From Sporomusaceae bacterium (GTDB taxonomy: Bacteria > Bacillota > Negativicutes > Acidaminococcales > JAJUGR01), in assembly GCA_029265905.1 (NCBI GenBank), contig JAJUGR010000002.1, positions 145,996 through 209,995 of the forward strand: a DNA stretch of 64,000 bases, written 5' to 3'. The notes beneath the pieces are model-generated. The model ran no database searches and had not been told where the DNA came from. It was given only the letters and a program-made list of their open reading frames with translations. Position numbers and translations under genes: made by a program. Positions 26,184 through 34,536 of this stretch are shown here, one piece after another. Numbering within the stretch: position 1 is the first letter of the stretch; each line of letters begins with the position of its first letter.

Positions 26184-26390
26184 GTACGAAAGCCTCCTTA
26201 TTTCATCCTTCTAAATTGAAAGAATATATTACGATGTATTCTAACACGACTTATTCCCTATTGTAAATATCGGAAATGGAAAGGCGGTGATTAGGATGCT
26301 TTTTACTTCCTTTCGCCCGCCAATTGGAGTAGAATAAAGAAAAACATGTAAATTTTTGCGGCGCGCTTGTCTATGAGGAGGAAACGACAA

Positions 26391-26861
26391 ATGGAATCGG
26401 GGAAAATTTTATTTGAACAGACGTTGCCGAGCATTGTGCACAAGAATGAAATAACTGCGGAGCTGGGCAAGGTGGTAGCCGCCGCCGGTTATCCGGTCGG
26501 CAAGGTGCGGTGGGTTGAAACGCTGGAGGCTTATGCCGGTTTCGCCGACACTTATTTTGCGCGGGCCAAGCAATTGCCGCCTGTTCCCGGCGGCTGGCGC
26601 GTATGGGTTAAGGAATTTACGCCGGAGGCGAGAACCTTCATGGTCAATTTGCAAAAACGCAAAGGGGCCGACGGCAATGAGACCTATCAGATTAACCCGC
26701 TGATCCTGAAAATGTTTGACGAATACCGCAAAGAGGGGCTGATAGTCGAGGTGAGCGACGAACTCGAGCTGATCTACGGCGTCACGGCCTGCAAGGTGCA
26801 GGCGCAGGGCCACCCTTTTTTACTGGATGCCATGGAAGAATTCATTGAAAACATGCGTTAG
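26391..26861 (+). CDS. Conserved-looking protein of unknown function
   Basis: 156 aa, soluble, mixed charge, no signal peptide or recognised motif. I do not recognise the family. The segments VHKNEITAELGKVVAAAGYPVGKVRWVETLEAYAGF and DEYRKEGLIVEVSDELELIYGV suggest alpha/beta packing. A strong GAGGAGGA (26375-26382) fixes the start at 26391. It is a single gene with its own terminator, between the divergent cysE and the DUF1934-argS operon. Confidence 0.7.
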   Translation: MESGKILFEQTLPSIVHKNEITAELGKVVAAAGYPVGKVRWVETLEAYAGFADTYFARAKQLPPVPGGWRVWVKEFTPEARTFMVNLQKRKGADGNETYQINPLILKMFDEYRKEGLIVEVSDELELIYGVTACKVQAQGHPFLLDAMEEFIENMR

Positions 26862-26887
26862 GCCGCTCGTCTTAAACTTGATGAAGC

Positions 26888-26930
26888 GAAACCGCCCGGT
26901 ACAGTTCAATCATACCGGGCTATTCTTGTT
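26888..26930 (+). terminator. Terminator of the 156-aa unknown gene
   Basis: CCCGGTA and TACCGGG arms are followed by a T-rich CTATTCTTGTTT. Confidence 0.75.
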
Positions 26931-26996
26931 TATGCAAGGTTCTGCATTGCCAAAACAAGCCTTGCGCGGAGCGCTAATTTGTGCTATGCTTTTTCC

Positions 26997-27026
26997 TTGT
27001 GAATGAAAGAGCGGATAGGATATAAT
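26997..27026 (+). promoter_or_regulatory. Promoter of the DUF1934-argS operon
   Basis: TTGTGA (26997-27002) and TATAAT (27021-27026) are separated by 18 bases. The start point falls near 27033, which rules out translation from 27003. Confidence 0.75.
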
Positions 27027-27044
27027 AATGTGGGATGTGATGGA

Positions 27045-27491
27045 ATGAACCGCGTTATCATTCGGCTTAACAGCCAGCAGGTTACGCCTGAAGGCGAACT
27101 GATTTCCGAGCACTCATCTTCGGCCGTAGGACATTGGCAAAAAAAAGCCAATGCCATTATCATACGCTATCATGAAAACGAGGCTTCCGGCATGGGCGAC
27201 ACCATCACGGTGCTGAAATGGACCGGCGACCGGCTGGTGGTGATTCGCTCCGGCGACGTGGAAAGCCGCCAGGAGTTTGCGGTTGGCCTGCACAAGACGA
27301 GCATGTACCGGACGCCGCACGGCAATGTCGAGCTTGATTACGAAACGCTTCAGCTTTCGTCTGAGCAACACCAGGGACAACTCAATCTGGCAGTCATCTA
27401 TGGACAATCCGTCGGCAATGTGCCGCGGCACATCACCAGTCTGAGGATTGAGATCGAGGAGGACACCACGTGGACATCAAGAGTGAATTAA
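27045..27491 (+). CDS. DUF1934 family protein (YwiB-like beta-barrel)
   Basis: 148 aa, mostly beta strands, lipocalin-like. The pattern YHENEASGMGDTITVLKW and VIRSGDVESRQEF matches the DUF1934 family found beside argS in Firmicutes. Its molecular role is unknown. The ATG at 27045 has only a weak ribosome site (GGGATG) and a very short leader after the promoter. The gene overlaps argS by 22 bases. Confidence 0.85.
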   Translation: MNRVIIRLNSQQVTPEGELISEHSSSAVGHWQKKANAIIIRYHENEASGMGDTITVLKWTGDRLVVIRSGDVESRQEFAVGLHKTSMYRTPHGNVELDYETLQLSSEQHQGQLNLAVIYGQSVGNVPRHITSLRIEIEEDTTWTSRVN

Positions 27492-29140
27492 CAGCAAGCA
27501 TCCTGGCCGCCTTGGACCAGGCTGCAGCCGAGGGGAAAATTCCCGCCGGCGCGGACTGGCCGGAAATTCAGTTTGAAGTGCCGCCGCAAAAGGAGTTCGG
27601 CGACTTCGCCACCAATTTTGCCATGCAGGCCGCCCGGGTTGCCCGAATGAATCCGCGGGTGCTGGCCCGCCAAGTGGTCGATAATCTGACGAGCCCGCTT
27701 GTTGAACGGCTGGAAATAGCCGGGCCGGGCTTTATTAATTTTTACCTGAAGCCGGACTGGCTGACGGCGATGCTGGCGGATATTTTGCGCCAGGGGGAAA
27801 ATTACGGCCAGTGCGTCGCGCCGACTGACGAACTGATCCAGATTGAATTTGTCAGCGCCAACCCGACAGGGCCTTTGCACGTCGGCCACGGCCGCGGCGC
27901 CGCGGTTGGCAGCGCGCTCGCGAACCTGATGCGGGCCGCCGGCTACCGGGTCAAGACGGAGTATTATATTAACGATGCCGGCAACCAGATCAACAACCTG
28001 GCGGCCTCCGTCAATGCCCGCTATTTGGAGCTCTTGGGCATCGAAACGGATTTTCCGGAGGATGGCTACCATGGCGCCGACATCGTCGAGACGGCGCAGC
28101 GGATTGTCGATCATTGCGGCCGGCAATACCTCGACCTGTCGAATGAAGAGCGGCTGGCCGTGTTCAAGGAACTGGCGCTCAAGGAAAAGCTGGCGGCGGT
28201 TTGTGAAGATTTGCAGGCTTTCCGGGTGACCTTTGACGAGTGGTTCAGCGAACGGACGCTGCACGTCTCCGGCGCGATTGACGAGGCCTGCGAGACGCTG
28301 ACGGAGCGCGGCGATATGTACGAACAAGACGGCGCCCGCTGGCTCCGCTCTTCGGCCTATGGCGACGACAAGGACCGCGTCGTGATTCGCGAAAACGGCA
28401 TTCCGACGTATTTGGCGGCGGATATTGCCTATCATAAAAATAAATTTGAACGTGGCTTTGACCGCGTGATCAATCTGTGGGGCGCTGATCACCACGGCTA
28501 TATCCCCCGGATGAAGGCGGCGGTGGCCGCGCTTGGCTATCGGCCGGACCAGCTGGAGGTCATGATTTTGCAGATGGTCAGCCTGTTCCGCAACGGTGAG
28601 GCGGTTAAGATGTCGAAGCGGACCGGCCAGAGCGTCACGCTCAATGAACTGGTGGAAGAGGTGGGCGCTGATGCGGCGCGTTTCTTCTTCATCCTGCGTT
28701 CGATCGACAGCCACCTGGATTTTGACCTGACCCTGGCGACCGAGCGCTCAAACGAGAATCCGGTTTATTATATCCAGTATGCGCACGCTCGGATTTGCAG
28801 CATTTTCCGGCAGGCGCAGGACGCTGGGATTGCGTTTGACGCGGTGCCGGACACGGCGACGCTGGCGACGCTGACTGATCCGACTGAAATTGCCTTGATC
28901 AAAAAGATCGGCGAATATCCGACGGAGATCGCCCAAGCCGCCCAGGAGCGGGCCACGCACAGAATGGCGCATTACGCTCACGATTTGGCCGGGCTGTTTC
29001 ATACCTTCTACAATCAATGCCGGATTATCGGCGTTGGCGAGAAAGAACAGGCGGCCAGACTCGCGTTGGTGGGCGCCGTTCGCCAGACTCTTCGCCATGT
29101 ATTGGGTATTCTCGGCGTAACCGCGCCGGAGCGGATGTAA
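27470..29140 (+). CDS. argS: Arginyl-tRNA synthetase
   Basis: 556 aa, class I. The N-terminal Add-1 domain is followed by the HIGH-type motif in ANPTGPLHVGHGRG (near residue 130), the KMSKR loop (near 380) and the helical anticodon-binding C-terminus ending APERM, typical of ArgS. It charges tRNA-Arg with arginine. It starts at a GTG (27470) with GAGGAGGA (27457-27464), within the end of the DUF1934 gene. pyrG follows after 35 bases; the rpoE gene found here in bacilli is absent. Confidence 0.97.
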   Translation: MDIKSELTASILAALDQAAAEGKIPAGADWPEIQFEVPPQKEFGDFATNFAMQAARVARMNPRVLARQVVDNLTSPLVERLEIAGPGFINFYLKPDWLTAMLADILRQGENYGQCVAPTDELIQIEFVSANPTGPLHVGHGRGAAVGSALANLMRAAGYRVKTEYYINDAGNQINNLAASVNARYLELLGIETDFPEDGYHGADIVETAQRIVDHCGRQYLDLSNEERLAVFKELALKEKLAAVCEDLQAFRVTFDEWFSERTLHVSGAIDEACETLTERGDMYEQDGARWLRSSAYGDDKDRVVIRENGIPTYLAADIAYHKNKFERGFDRVINLWGADHHGYIPRMKAAVAALGYRPDQLEVMILQMVSLFRNGEAVKMSKRTGQSVTLNELVEEVGADAARFFFILRSIDSHLDFDLTLATERSNENPVYYIQYAHARICSIFRQAQDAGIAFDAVPDTATLATLTDPTEIALIKKIGEYPTEIAQAAQERATHRMAHYAHDLAGLFHTFYNQCRIIGVGEKEQAARLALVGAVRQTLRHVLGILGVTAPERM

Positions 29141-29175
29141 CAAATAGACGTTAAATGAGGAAGGGGAGTATCAGC

Positions 29176-30804
29176 ATGGCGAAGTATATTTTTGTAACCG
29201 GCGGCGTAGTCTCGTCGTTAGGCAAAGGCATTACGGCCGCTTCGTTGGGGCGTTTGCTCAAAAGCCGCGGTTATCGCGTCACGATTCAAAAGTTCGATCC
29301 ATACATCAATGTCGACCCGGGCACGATGAGCCCGTATCAGCACGGCGAGGTGTTCGTCACCGAGGACGGCGGCGAAACCGACCTGGATCTGGGCCATTAT
29401 GAACGCTTCATCGACATCAACCTGGGCAAGAGCTCGAACGTGACGGCCGGCAAGATCTATTTGTCGGTCATCAACAAGGAGCGCAAGGGCGAATACCTGG
29501 GCAGCACCGTGCAGGTTATCCCGCATATCACGAATGAGATCAAGGAGCGCATCTACCGCGTCGGGCGGGAAGACAACGCCGACATCGTCATCACGGAAAT
29601 CGGCGGCACGGTCGGCGACATCGAAAGCCTGCCGTTTTTGGAAGCCATCCGCCAGGTCAAAAAAGAAGTGGGCAAGAACGACGTGCTGTATTTGCACGTT
29701 ACTTTGGTGCCGTACATTTCGGCGGCCGGCGAATTGAAGACGAAGCCGACCCAGCACAGCGTCAAGGAACTGCGCAGCATCGGCATTGCGCCGGACATCA
29801 TTGTCTGCCGCACGGAAAAAGAGCTGTCCCGCGAAATGAAGGAAAAACTGGCGCTGTTCTGCGACATCGATGTTGACGCGGTCATTCAAAACCGCACCGC
29901 CGCCAGCATTTACCAAGTGCCCCTCATGCTCGAAGAGGAAGGCCTTGACAAGATCGTGCTGAAAAAGCTGGGCCTTGAAGACGGTGCAAAAGACATGTCC
30001 GAATGGATCGACATGGTGAAAAAAATCGAGCAGGCCCGTCCGCACGGCGTGACGATCGCGATAGTCGGCAAATACGTGGAACTGCAGGACGCGTACATGA
30101 GCGTGACCGAATCGGTCCGCCATGCCGGCTTTGCCAACAATGTCGCCGTTGACATCCGCTGGGTGAACGCGGAAACGATCGAGCAGCCGGACACCGACTT
30201 GAAGGCGGTGTTTGAAGGCGTGCACGGCATTTTGGTGCCGGGCGGCTTTGGCGATCGCGGCGTGGAAGGCAAGATCAAGGCCATCCAATATGCGCGCGAA
30301 AACCTGGTGCCCTACTTCGGCCTTTGCCTGGGCATGCAATGCGCTGTGATCGAATTCGCCCGCCATGTCTGCAACATGGACGGCGCGCACACTTCCGAAA
30401 TTGATCCGCAGACAAAGTGGCCGGTGATCGATTTGATGCCGGAGCAGGTCAATGTCGAAGACAAAGGCGGCACCATGCGTCTGGGCGTATACCCGTGCAA
30501 GGTTTACCCGGGCACGCTGACCGAAGCGGCTTATGGCGAAGCGATTATTTACGAGCGCCATCGCCATCGGTATGAATTTAATAATGCCTACCGCGAGAAG
30601 CTGGTCGAGTGCGGGCTGGTCATCGGCGGCACGCTGCCGAACGGCCGTCTGGTGGAAATTGTCGAATTGCCGACCTCCGTCCACCCGTGGTTTTTGGCCA
30701 CCCAGTTCCATCCTGAGTTTAAATCGCGTCCGACGAATCCCCATCCCTTGTTCCGGGATTTCGTCGCGGCGGCGCTAAAGAGAAAAACAGACGTCGGGTG
30801 CTAA
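29176..30804 (+). CDS. pyrG: CTP synthase
   Basis: 542 aa. Converts UTP to CTP using ATP and glutamine. The N-terminal synthase domain begins [17 protein letters not shown] with its P-loop. The C-terminal class I glutamine amidotransferase has the catalytic Cys384 in FGLCLGMQ and the His/Glu pair in QFHPEF. AAGGGGAG upstream fixes ATG 29176. A near-perfect hairpin without a clear T tract follows the stop. Confidence 0.98.
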   Translation: MAKYIFVTGGVVSSLGKGITAASLGRLLKSRGYRVTIQKFDPYINVDPGTMSPYQHGEVFVTEDGGETDLDLGHYERFIDINLGKSSNVTAGKIYLSVINKERKGEYLGSTVQVIPHITNEIKERIYRVGREDNADIVITEIGGTVGDIESLPFLEAIRQVKKEVGKNDVLYLHVTLVPYISAAGELKTKPTQHSVKELRSIGIAPDIIVCRTEKELSREMKEKLALFCDIDVDAVIQNRTAASIYQVPLMLEEEGLDKIVLKKLGLEDGAKDMSEWIDMVKKIEQARPHGVTIAIVGKYVELQDAYMSVTESVRHAGFANNVAVDIRWVNAETIEQPDTDLKAVFEGVHGILVPGGFGDRGVEGKIKAIQYARENLVPYFGLCLGMQCAVIEFARHVCNMDGAHTSEIDPQTKWPVIDLMPEQVNVEDKGGTMRLGVYPCKVYPGTLTEAAYGEAIIYERHRHRYEFNNAYREKLVECGLVIGGTLPNGRLVEIVELPTSVHPWFLATQFHPEFKSRPTNPHPLFRDFVAAALKRKTDVGC

Positions 30805-30818
30805 TGGCGCGTGTCTGT

Positions 30819-30853
30819 TCCTGACGGCTGCCGGCCTTGTGCCGGCAGCCGCA
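30819..30853 (+). repeat. Hairpin between pyrG and sppA
   Basis: GGCTGCCGGC and GCCGGCAGCC arms around CTTGT are followed by GCAGTTGTATTTGC. Without a T run it is at best a weak terminator or a processing/attenuation hairpin. Confidence 0.5.
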
Positions 30854-30887
30854 GTTGTATTTGCAAAAGCAAAGGGCGGTGAGAGCG

Positions 30888-31808
30888 ATGTTTCGCAAGG
30901 GGATTGCCATAGGGGTGTTGCTGGCCTGCCTGTTTGCCGCCGTTGCGGCCTGGCGCAGCTCCGGCGACGGGGGCAAAGTCGCCCGGCCGGGCGGCGGGGC
31001 CAAAATCGCTGTGATCCGGGTAGAGGGCGTCTTGAGCGGCGGCGCCTCCGCCGATGGCTGGAATGCCAGCGGGGTCGGGGCGGAAACCCTGGCCAGGCAG
31101 CTGAGCGAGGCGCGGCGCGACCCTGAAGTCAAGGCGGTTTTGCTCAGAATCAACAGCCCCGGCGGCAGTGTGGCGGCGGCGGAAGAGGTGGCGCGGGAAA
31201 TCGCCCGCTTCAAGCAGTCGGGAAAGCCGATTGTCGCTTCGATGGGCGACATGGCCGCCTCGGCCGGCTATTGGCTGGCGGCGAGCTGTGACAAGGTTTA
31301 CGCCAACCACGCCACGCTAACCGGCAGCATCGGCGTCTATGTGCCGTACTTGAATTTGGAAGGGCTGTATGAAAAGCTGGGCGTCAAGCAGGACAAGATC
31401 AAGAGCGGCCTGCACAAGGACATTTTGTCGCCTGATCGCCCGATGACGCCGGCTGAACGGGAAATCCTGCAGACCATGGTGGCGGAAATGTACGAAGCGT
31501 TTGTCGCTGTCGTAAGCGAGGGGCGCAAGCTCCCGCCTGACGCTGTGCGCAAGCTGGCGGACGGACGGATTTACACCGGCCGTCAGGCCAAAGCGCTGGG
31601 GCTGGTCGATGAGCTGGGCAACTTCCAGGATGCGGTCATTGCCACGGGCCTGCTGGCCGGCTTGGGGGAGCAGCCGGAAGTCAGGGAAATGGAGTCCGAC
31701 CAGCCGTGGCGCCGCTGGCTGCGGGCGGAGTCGCTGGTTGAGCAAGTCTTGCAGCGCCAGGCGATAATGACCCTGCCGAATTTGCCGGCCCCGTTCGGGC
31801 CGCAGTAG
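30888..31808 (+). CDS. sppA: Signal peptide peptidase SppA
   Basis: 306 aa. Membrane-anchored serine protease (Ser/Lys dyad) that degrades leftover signal peptides and aberrant membrane proteins. An N-terminal membrane helix (about 5-22) is followed by INSPGGSVAAAEE. The nucleophile is Ser125 in DMAASAGYW and the general base Lys177 in SGLHKD. Their 52-residue spacing equals that of Bacillus SppA as I recall it. AAAGGG precedes ATG 30888. The next membrane-protein gene starts 11 bases after the stop. Confidence 0.95.
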   Translation: MFRKGIAIGVLLACLFAAVAAWRSSGDGGKVARPGGGAKIAVIRVEGVLSGGASADGWNASGVGAETLARQLSEARRDPEVKAVLLRINSPGGSVAAAEEVAREIARFKQSGKPIVASMGDMAASAGYWLAASCDKVYANHATLTGSIGVYVPYLNLEGLYEKLGVKQDKIKSGLHKDILSPDRPMTPAEREILQTMVAEMYEAFVAVVSEGRKLPPDAVRKLADGRIYTGRQAKALGLVDELGNFQDAVIATGLLAGLGEQPEVREMESDQPWRRWLRAESLVEQVLQRQAIMTLPNLPAPFGPQ

Positions 31809-31819
31809 GGGGCGGAGCG

Positions 31820-32341
31820 ATGCAATTTTTTTCTGTGGCGTTTTTGGTTTGGTTTTATCCTGAGCAGGCTTTCCGGAGGCTGCGCGGACGCCGCCTCTAT
31901 CCGGTTGCCTTCGTTTGGTTCGCCGCTACCGCGCCGCTGATGCTATTGGCCGCCGCGAAAACCGCCGTTGTGCCGGTGCTGGTTGTTTGGCTTATGTGGA
32001 CGGTGTTTTGGCTGTTTTCCGCCTGCCTGATCCATGCGCTCGCCCTGCGGCGCTTCGGCCGCCCGCTCCTGCGCGACTGGCTGCTGTTTTCCGCCTGGGC
32101 GCATTTGCCGGTGTGGGTCATGACGCCGTTTGCCGCCTTGGGGCCTAAGGCCAGGGGGCTGGCCTTGCTGGGGGCGCTCGCCTGGGTGCTGCTATTGGAA
32201 GGGCAGGCGGTGAAAATGCTGTACAACCGTTCTAACCTGTTTTCCTTCGGGGCGGTGCTGCTGCCGCGCTTGATGCCGGTTGCGGCGGGGATTTTTCTGC
32301 TCGGCGCGCTTGTCGGCGCGCTCGTGTCGCTCTTTCTGTGA
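31820..32341 (+). CDS. Yip1-like polytopic membrane protein
   Basis: 173 aa with about five membrane helices. The N-terminal FYPEQAFRRLR resembles the start of bacterial Yip1-domain proteins (F-P-F--I), and the overall size fits. Function is unknown. GGGGCGGAG upstream supports ATG 31820. It lies directly after sppA and probably shares its transcript. Confidence 0.65.
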   Translation: MQFFSVAFLVWFYPEQAFRRLRGRRLYPVAFVWFAATAPLMLLAAAKTAVVPVLVVWLMWTVFWLFSACLIHALALRRFGRPLLRDWLLFSAWAHLPVWVMTPFAALGPKARGLALLGALAWVLLLEGQAVKMLYNRSNLFSFGAVLLPRLMPVAAGIFLLGALVGALVSLFL

Positions 32342-32410
32342 CCTTTGCCGACGCAAGGCAGGATTTTCACCGCTGGCGGCGAAAGTGTAGGAGGACAGGA
32401 GGCGACAGTT

Positions 32411-32815
32411 ATGGTGTATCGATCTGTTGCTGCGTTAGCCCTCTACTGTGCTTATTGCGGTAGAATCGAACTGCATGGCGTTTCCCGCTTTGCCGTGGGA
32501 CGAAACGGGTTGAACCTGTCTTGTTCCTGCGGACGGCACGTTGCGCGCGTTTGCCGCGATGCGCGGGGGCGCTACTGCCTGGAGGGGCCTTGCTTGTTTT
32601 GCGGGCAAAAGCATCTGGTTTCTTTGCCGGCCAATTTTTTTGCCATGTCAGGCGTTGTCCGGTTGGATATGGCGCCGCATAAAACGGAAATCGGCTATGC
32701 CGGAGCAACGGCCGCCGTCCGGGTGAAGCTGGCGGAGCAGCAGGCGGCGATGAAGCGCTTTTTGGCGGTTCAGGCCAAACAGTTGGCAGGGCGGAAACAT
32801 CAAAAAGGGAGCTGA
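32411..32815 (+). CDS. Cysteine-rich putative zinc-binding protein, unknown function
   Basis: 134 aa. Cys pairs CAYC (13, 16), SCSC (38, 40) and CLFC (61, 64), with extra Cys at 48 and 56, suggest one or two zinc ribbons in the first 70 residues. The C-terminal half is charged and helical, with no Cys. I do not recognise the family. AGGAGG lies about 9 bases before ATG 32411. It ends 4 bases before the transaldolase gene, so co-transcription is likely. Confidence 0.7.
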   Translation: MVYRSVAALALYCAYCGRIELHGVSRFAVGRNGLNLSCSCGRHVARVCRDARGRYCLEGPCLFCGQKHLVSLPANFFAMSGVVRLDMAPHKTEIGYAGATAAVRVKLAEQQAAMKRFLAVQAKQLAGRKHQKGS

Positions 32816-32819
32816 GTCA

Positions 32820-33470
32820 ATGAAATTATTTTTAGATACGGCCAATGTTGACGATATTCGCCGGGGCGCCAATTTGGGCGTCGTCGCCGGCGTGACGACC
32901 AACCCCAGCCTGGTGGCCAAAGAAGGGCGCGATTTAACGCAGGTGATCAAGGAAATTACCGCCATCGTTCCGGGCCCGGTCAGCGCGGAGGTCGTCGCCA
33001 CCGATACCGAGGGCATGGTGGCGGAGGGCTTGCGCCTGGCGGCCATTGCGGAGAATGTGATCGTCAAGATTCCGATGACGGAAGCCGGATTGGCCGCCGT
33101 GCGCCAGCTGGCGCAGCAAGGCGTCAAGACAAATGTCACGCTCGTCTTCTCCGTCAACCAGGCGCTGTTGGCGGCGCAGGCGGGGGCGGCCTACGTCAGT
33201 CCGTTTGTCGGCCGGTTGGACGACATCGGCCAGGACGGGATAGCGCTGGTGGCCGACATTGTCGACTTGTTCAAGCTGCATGGCCTGAAAGCGGCGGTAA
33301 TTGCCGCCAGCATTCGTCATCCCATGCACGTAACGCAGGCCGCTATGGCCGGGGCGCAAATCGCCACGGTTCCGTACGCAGTTTTAAAACAAATGACGCA
33401 GCATCCGTTGACTGCATCCGGCTTGGAAAAATTCCTCGCTGACTGGAAAAACGCAACGGAAAAGAAATGA
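32820..33470 (+). CDS. Transaldolase / fructose-6-phosphate aldolase (small MipB-TalC type)
   Basis: 216 aa, a single TIM barrel. The N-terminus [15 protein letters not shown] and [13 protein letters not shown] are typical of the short transaldolases. The Schiff-base lysine is K83 in VIVKIPMT. It transfers dihydroxyacetone units in the non-oxidative pentose phosphate pathway, or cleaves fructose 6-phosphate; sequence alone does not decide between them. AGGGAG precedes the ATG. glpX follows, so the pair handles sugar phosphates in gluconeogenic or pentose metabolism. Confidence 0.93.
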   Translation: MKLFLDTANVDDIRRGANLGVVAGVTTNPSLVAKEGRDLTQVIKEITAIVPGPVSAEVVATDTEGMVAEGLRLAAIAENVIVKIPMTEAGLAAVRQLAQQGVKTNVTLVFSVNQALLAAQAGAAYVSPFVGRLDDIGQDGIALVADIVDLFKLHGLKAAVIAASIRHPMHVTQAAMAGAQIATVPYAVLKQMTQHPLTASGLEKFLADWKNATEKK

Positions 33471-33492
33471 AGAGTGGGGGCTGGTTTTGGTA

Positions 33493-34470
33493 ATGAACAG
33501 TGACAAAATGAACCGCGAGTTATCCCTGGAATTTGTGCGCGTGACGGAAGCGGCGGCAATCGCCTGCGGCCGCCTGATGGGGCGCGGCGACAAGAACGGC
33601 GCCGACCAGCTGGCGGTTGACGCGATGCGGTCGGCGTTTGATACGGTCGAAATCAGCGGTACGGTTGTGATTGGCGAAGGCGAAATGGACGAAGCGCCCA
33701 TGCTCTACATAGGCGAAAAAGTCGGTGCCGGCGGCGTAGAAGTGGATATTGCCGTTGATCCGCTCGAAGGGACGAACCTGGTGGCCAAGGGCATGCCTGG
33801 CTCAATTGCGGTCATTGCGATTGCACCCAAAGGCGGCCTTTTGCACGCGCCCGACATGTACATGGATAAAATCGCCGTGGGGCCGCGGGCCAAAGGCCGG
33901 ATTAACCTGGATGCGTCGCCGGCGGAAAACCTCAAGGCGGTCGCCGACGCGCTCAGCCGTGACGTCGATGATTTGACGGTTGTGATTTTGGACCGAGAAC
34001 GCCACGCCAAGCTGATTCATGACGTGCGTGCGGCAGGCGCGCGAATTAAATTGATTTCTGACGGCGACGTATCGCCGATCATCAACGCCGGCATCGAAGG
34101 CACGGGCGTCCACATGCTGATGGGCATCGGCGGCGCGCCGGAAGGCGTGCTGGGCGCGGCGGCGCTCAAATGCCTGGGCGGCGACATGCAGGCCCGCTTG
34201 TGGCCGGAAAATGACGCCGAAGTTGAGCGGGCGAAAAAGATGGGCATCACCGACATCAACAAGATTCTGACGATCGACGACTTGGTCAAGGGCGATGACG
34301 TCATGTTCGCCGCAACGGCCATCACTGCCTGCGACATGCTGCGGCCAGTGCAATATTTTGCCTCAGGCGTACGCACGCATTCGATTTCCATGCGCTACAA
34401 ATCCGGCACGGTGCGCTTCGTGGACGCAATTCACAGCTATGACCGCAAACCGCTGTCGATCAGACGCTGA
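33493..34470 (+). CDS. glpX: Fructose-1,6-bisphosphatase class II
   Basis: 325 aa. Hydrolyses fructose 1,6-bisphosphate in gluconeogenesis, metal-dependent. Signatures are LEFVRVTEAAAIA at the N-terminus, GEGEMDEAPMLYIGE, and the metal-binding DPLEGTNLVA. It lies 22 bases after the transaldolase gene. ATG 33493 is preferred, but TTG 33487 sits at a better distance from GGGGG (33476-33480) and would add only two residues. Together with PPDK, it suggests that carbon can flow from pyruvate up to hexose. Confidence 0.95.
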   Translation: MNSDKMNRELSLEFVRVTEAAAIACGRLMGRGDKNGADQLAVDAMRSAFDTVEISGTVVIGEGEMDEAPMLYIGEKVGAGGVEVDIAVDPLEGTNLVAKGMPGSIAVIAIAPKGGLLHAPDMYMDKIAVGPRAKGRINLDASPAENLKAVADALSRDVDDLTVVILDRERHAKLIHDVRAAGARIKLISDGDVSPIINAGIEGTGVHMLMGIGGAPEGVLGAAALKCLGGDMQARLWPENDAEVERAKKMGITDINKILTIDDLVKGDDVMFAATAITACDMLRPVQYFASGVRTHSISMRYKSGTVRFVDAIHSYDRKPLSIRR

Positions 34471-34485
34471 TCCGCGCTTAACAGC

Positions 34486-34518
34486 TTGAGGTCTCGGCAT
34501 TTGCTGAGGCCTCTTTCG
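34486..34518 (+). terminator. Possible terminator of glpX
   Basis: GAGGTCTCGGCA and TGCTGAGGCCTC form an imperfect hairpin followed by TTTCGTAT. Confidence 0.5.
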
Positions 34519-34536
34519 TATGAAAGGAAGAAATAC

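Noticed and set aside
26184..26390. Possible T-box or S-box before cysE
   Set aside because: No GGTGGTACCACG, terminator or stem I pattern is present; the region is AT-rich and probably holds only promoters.
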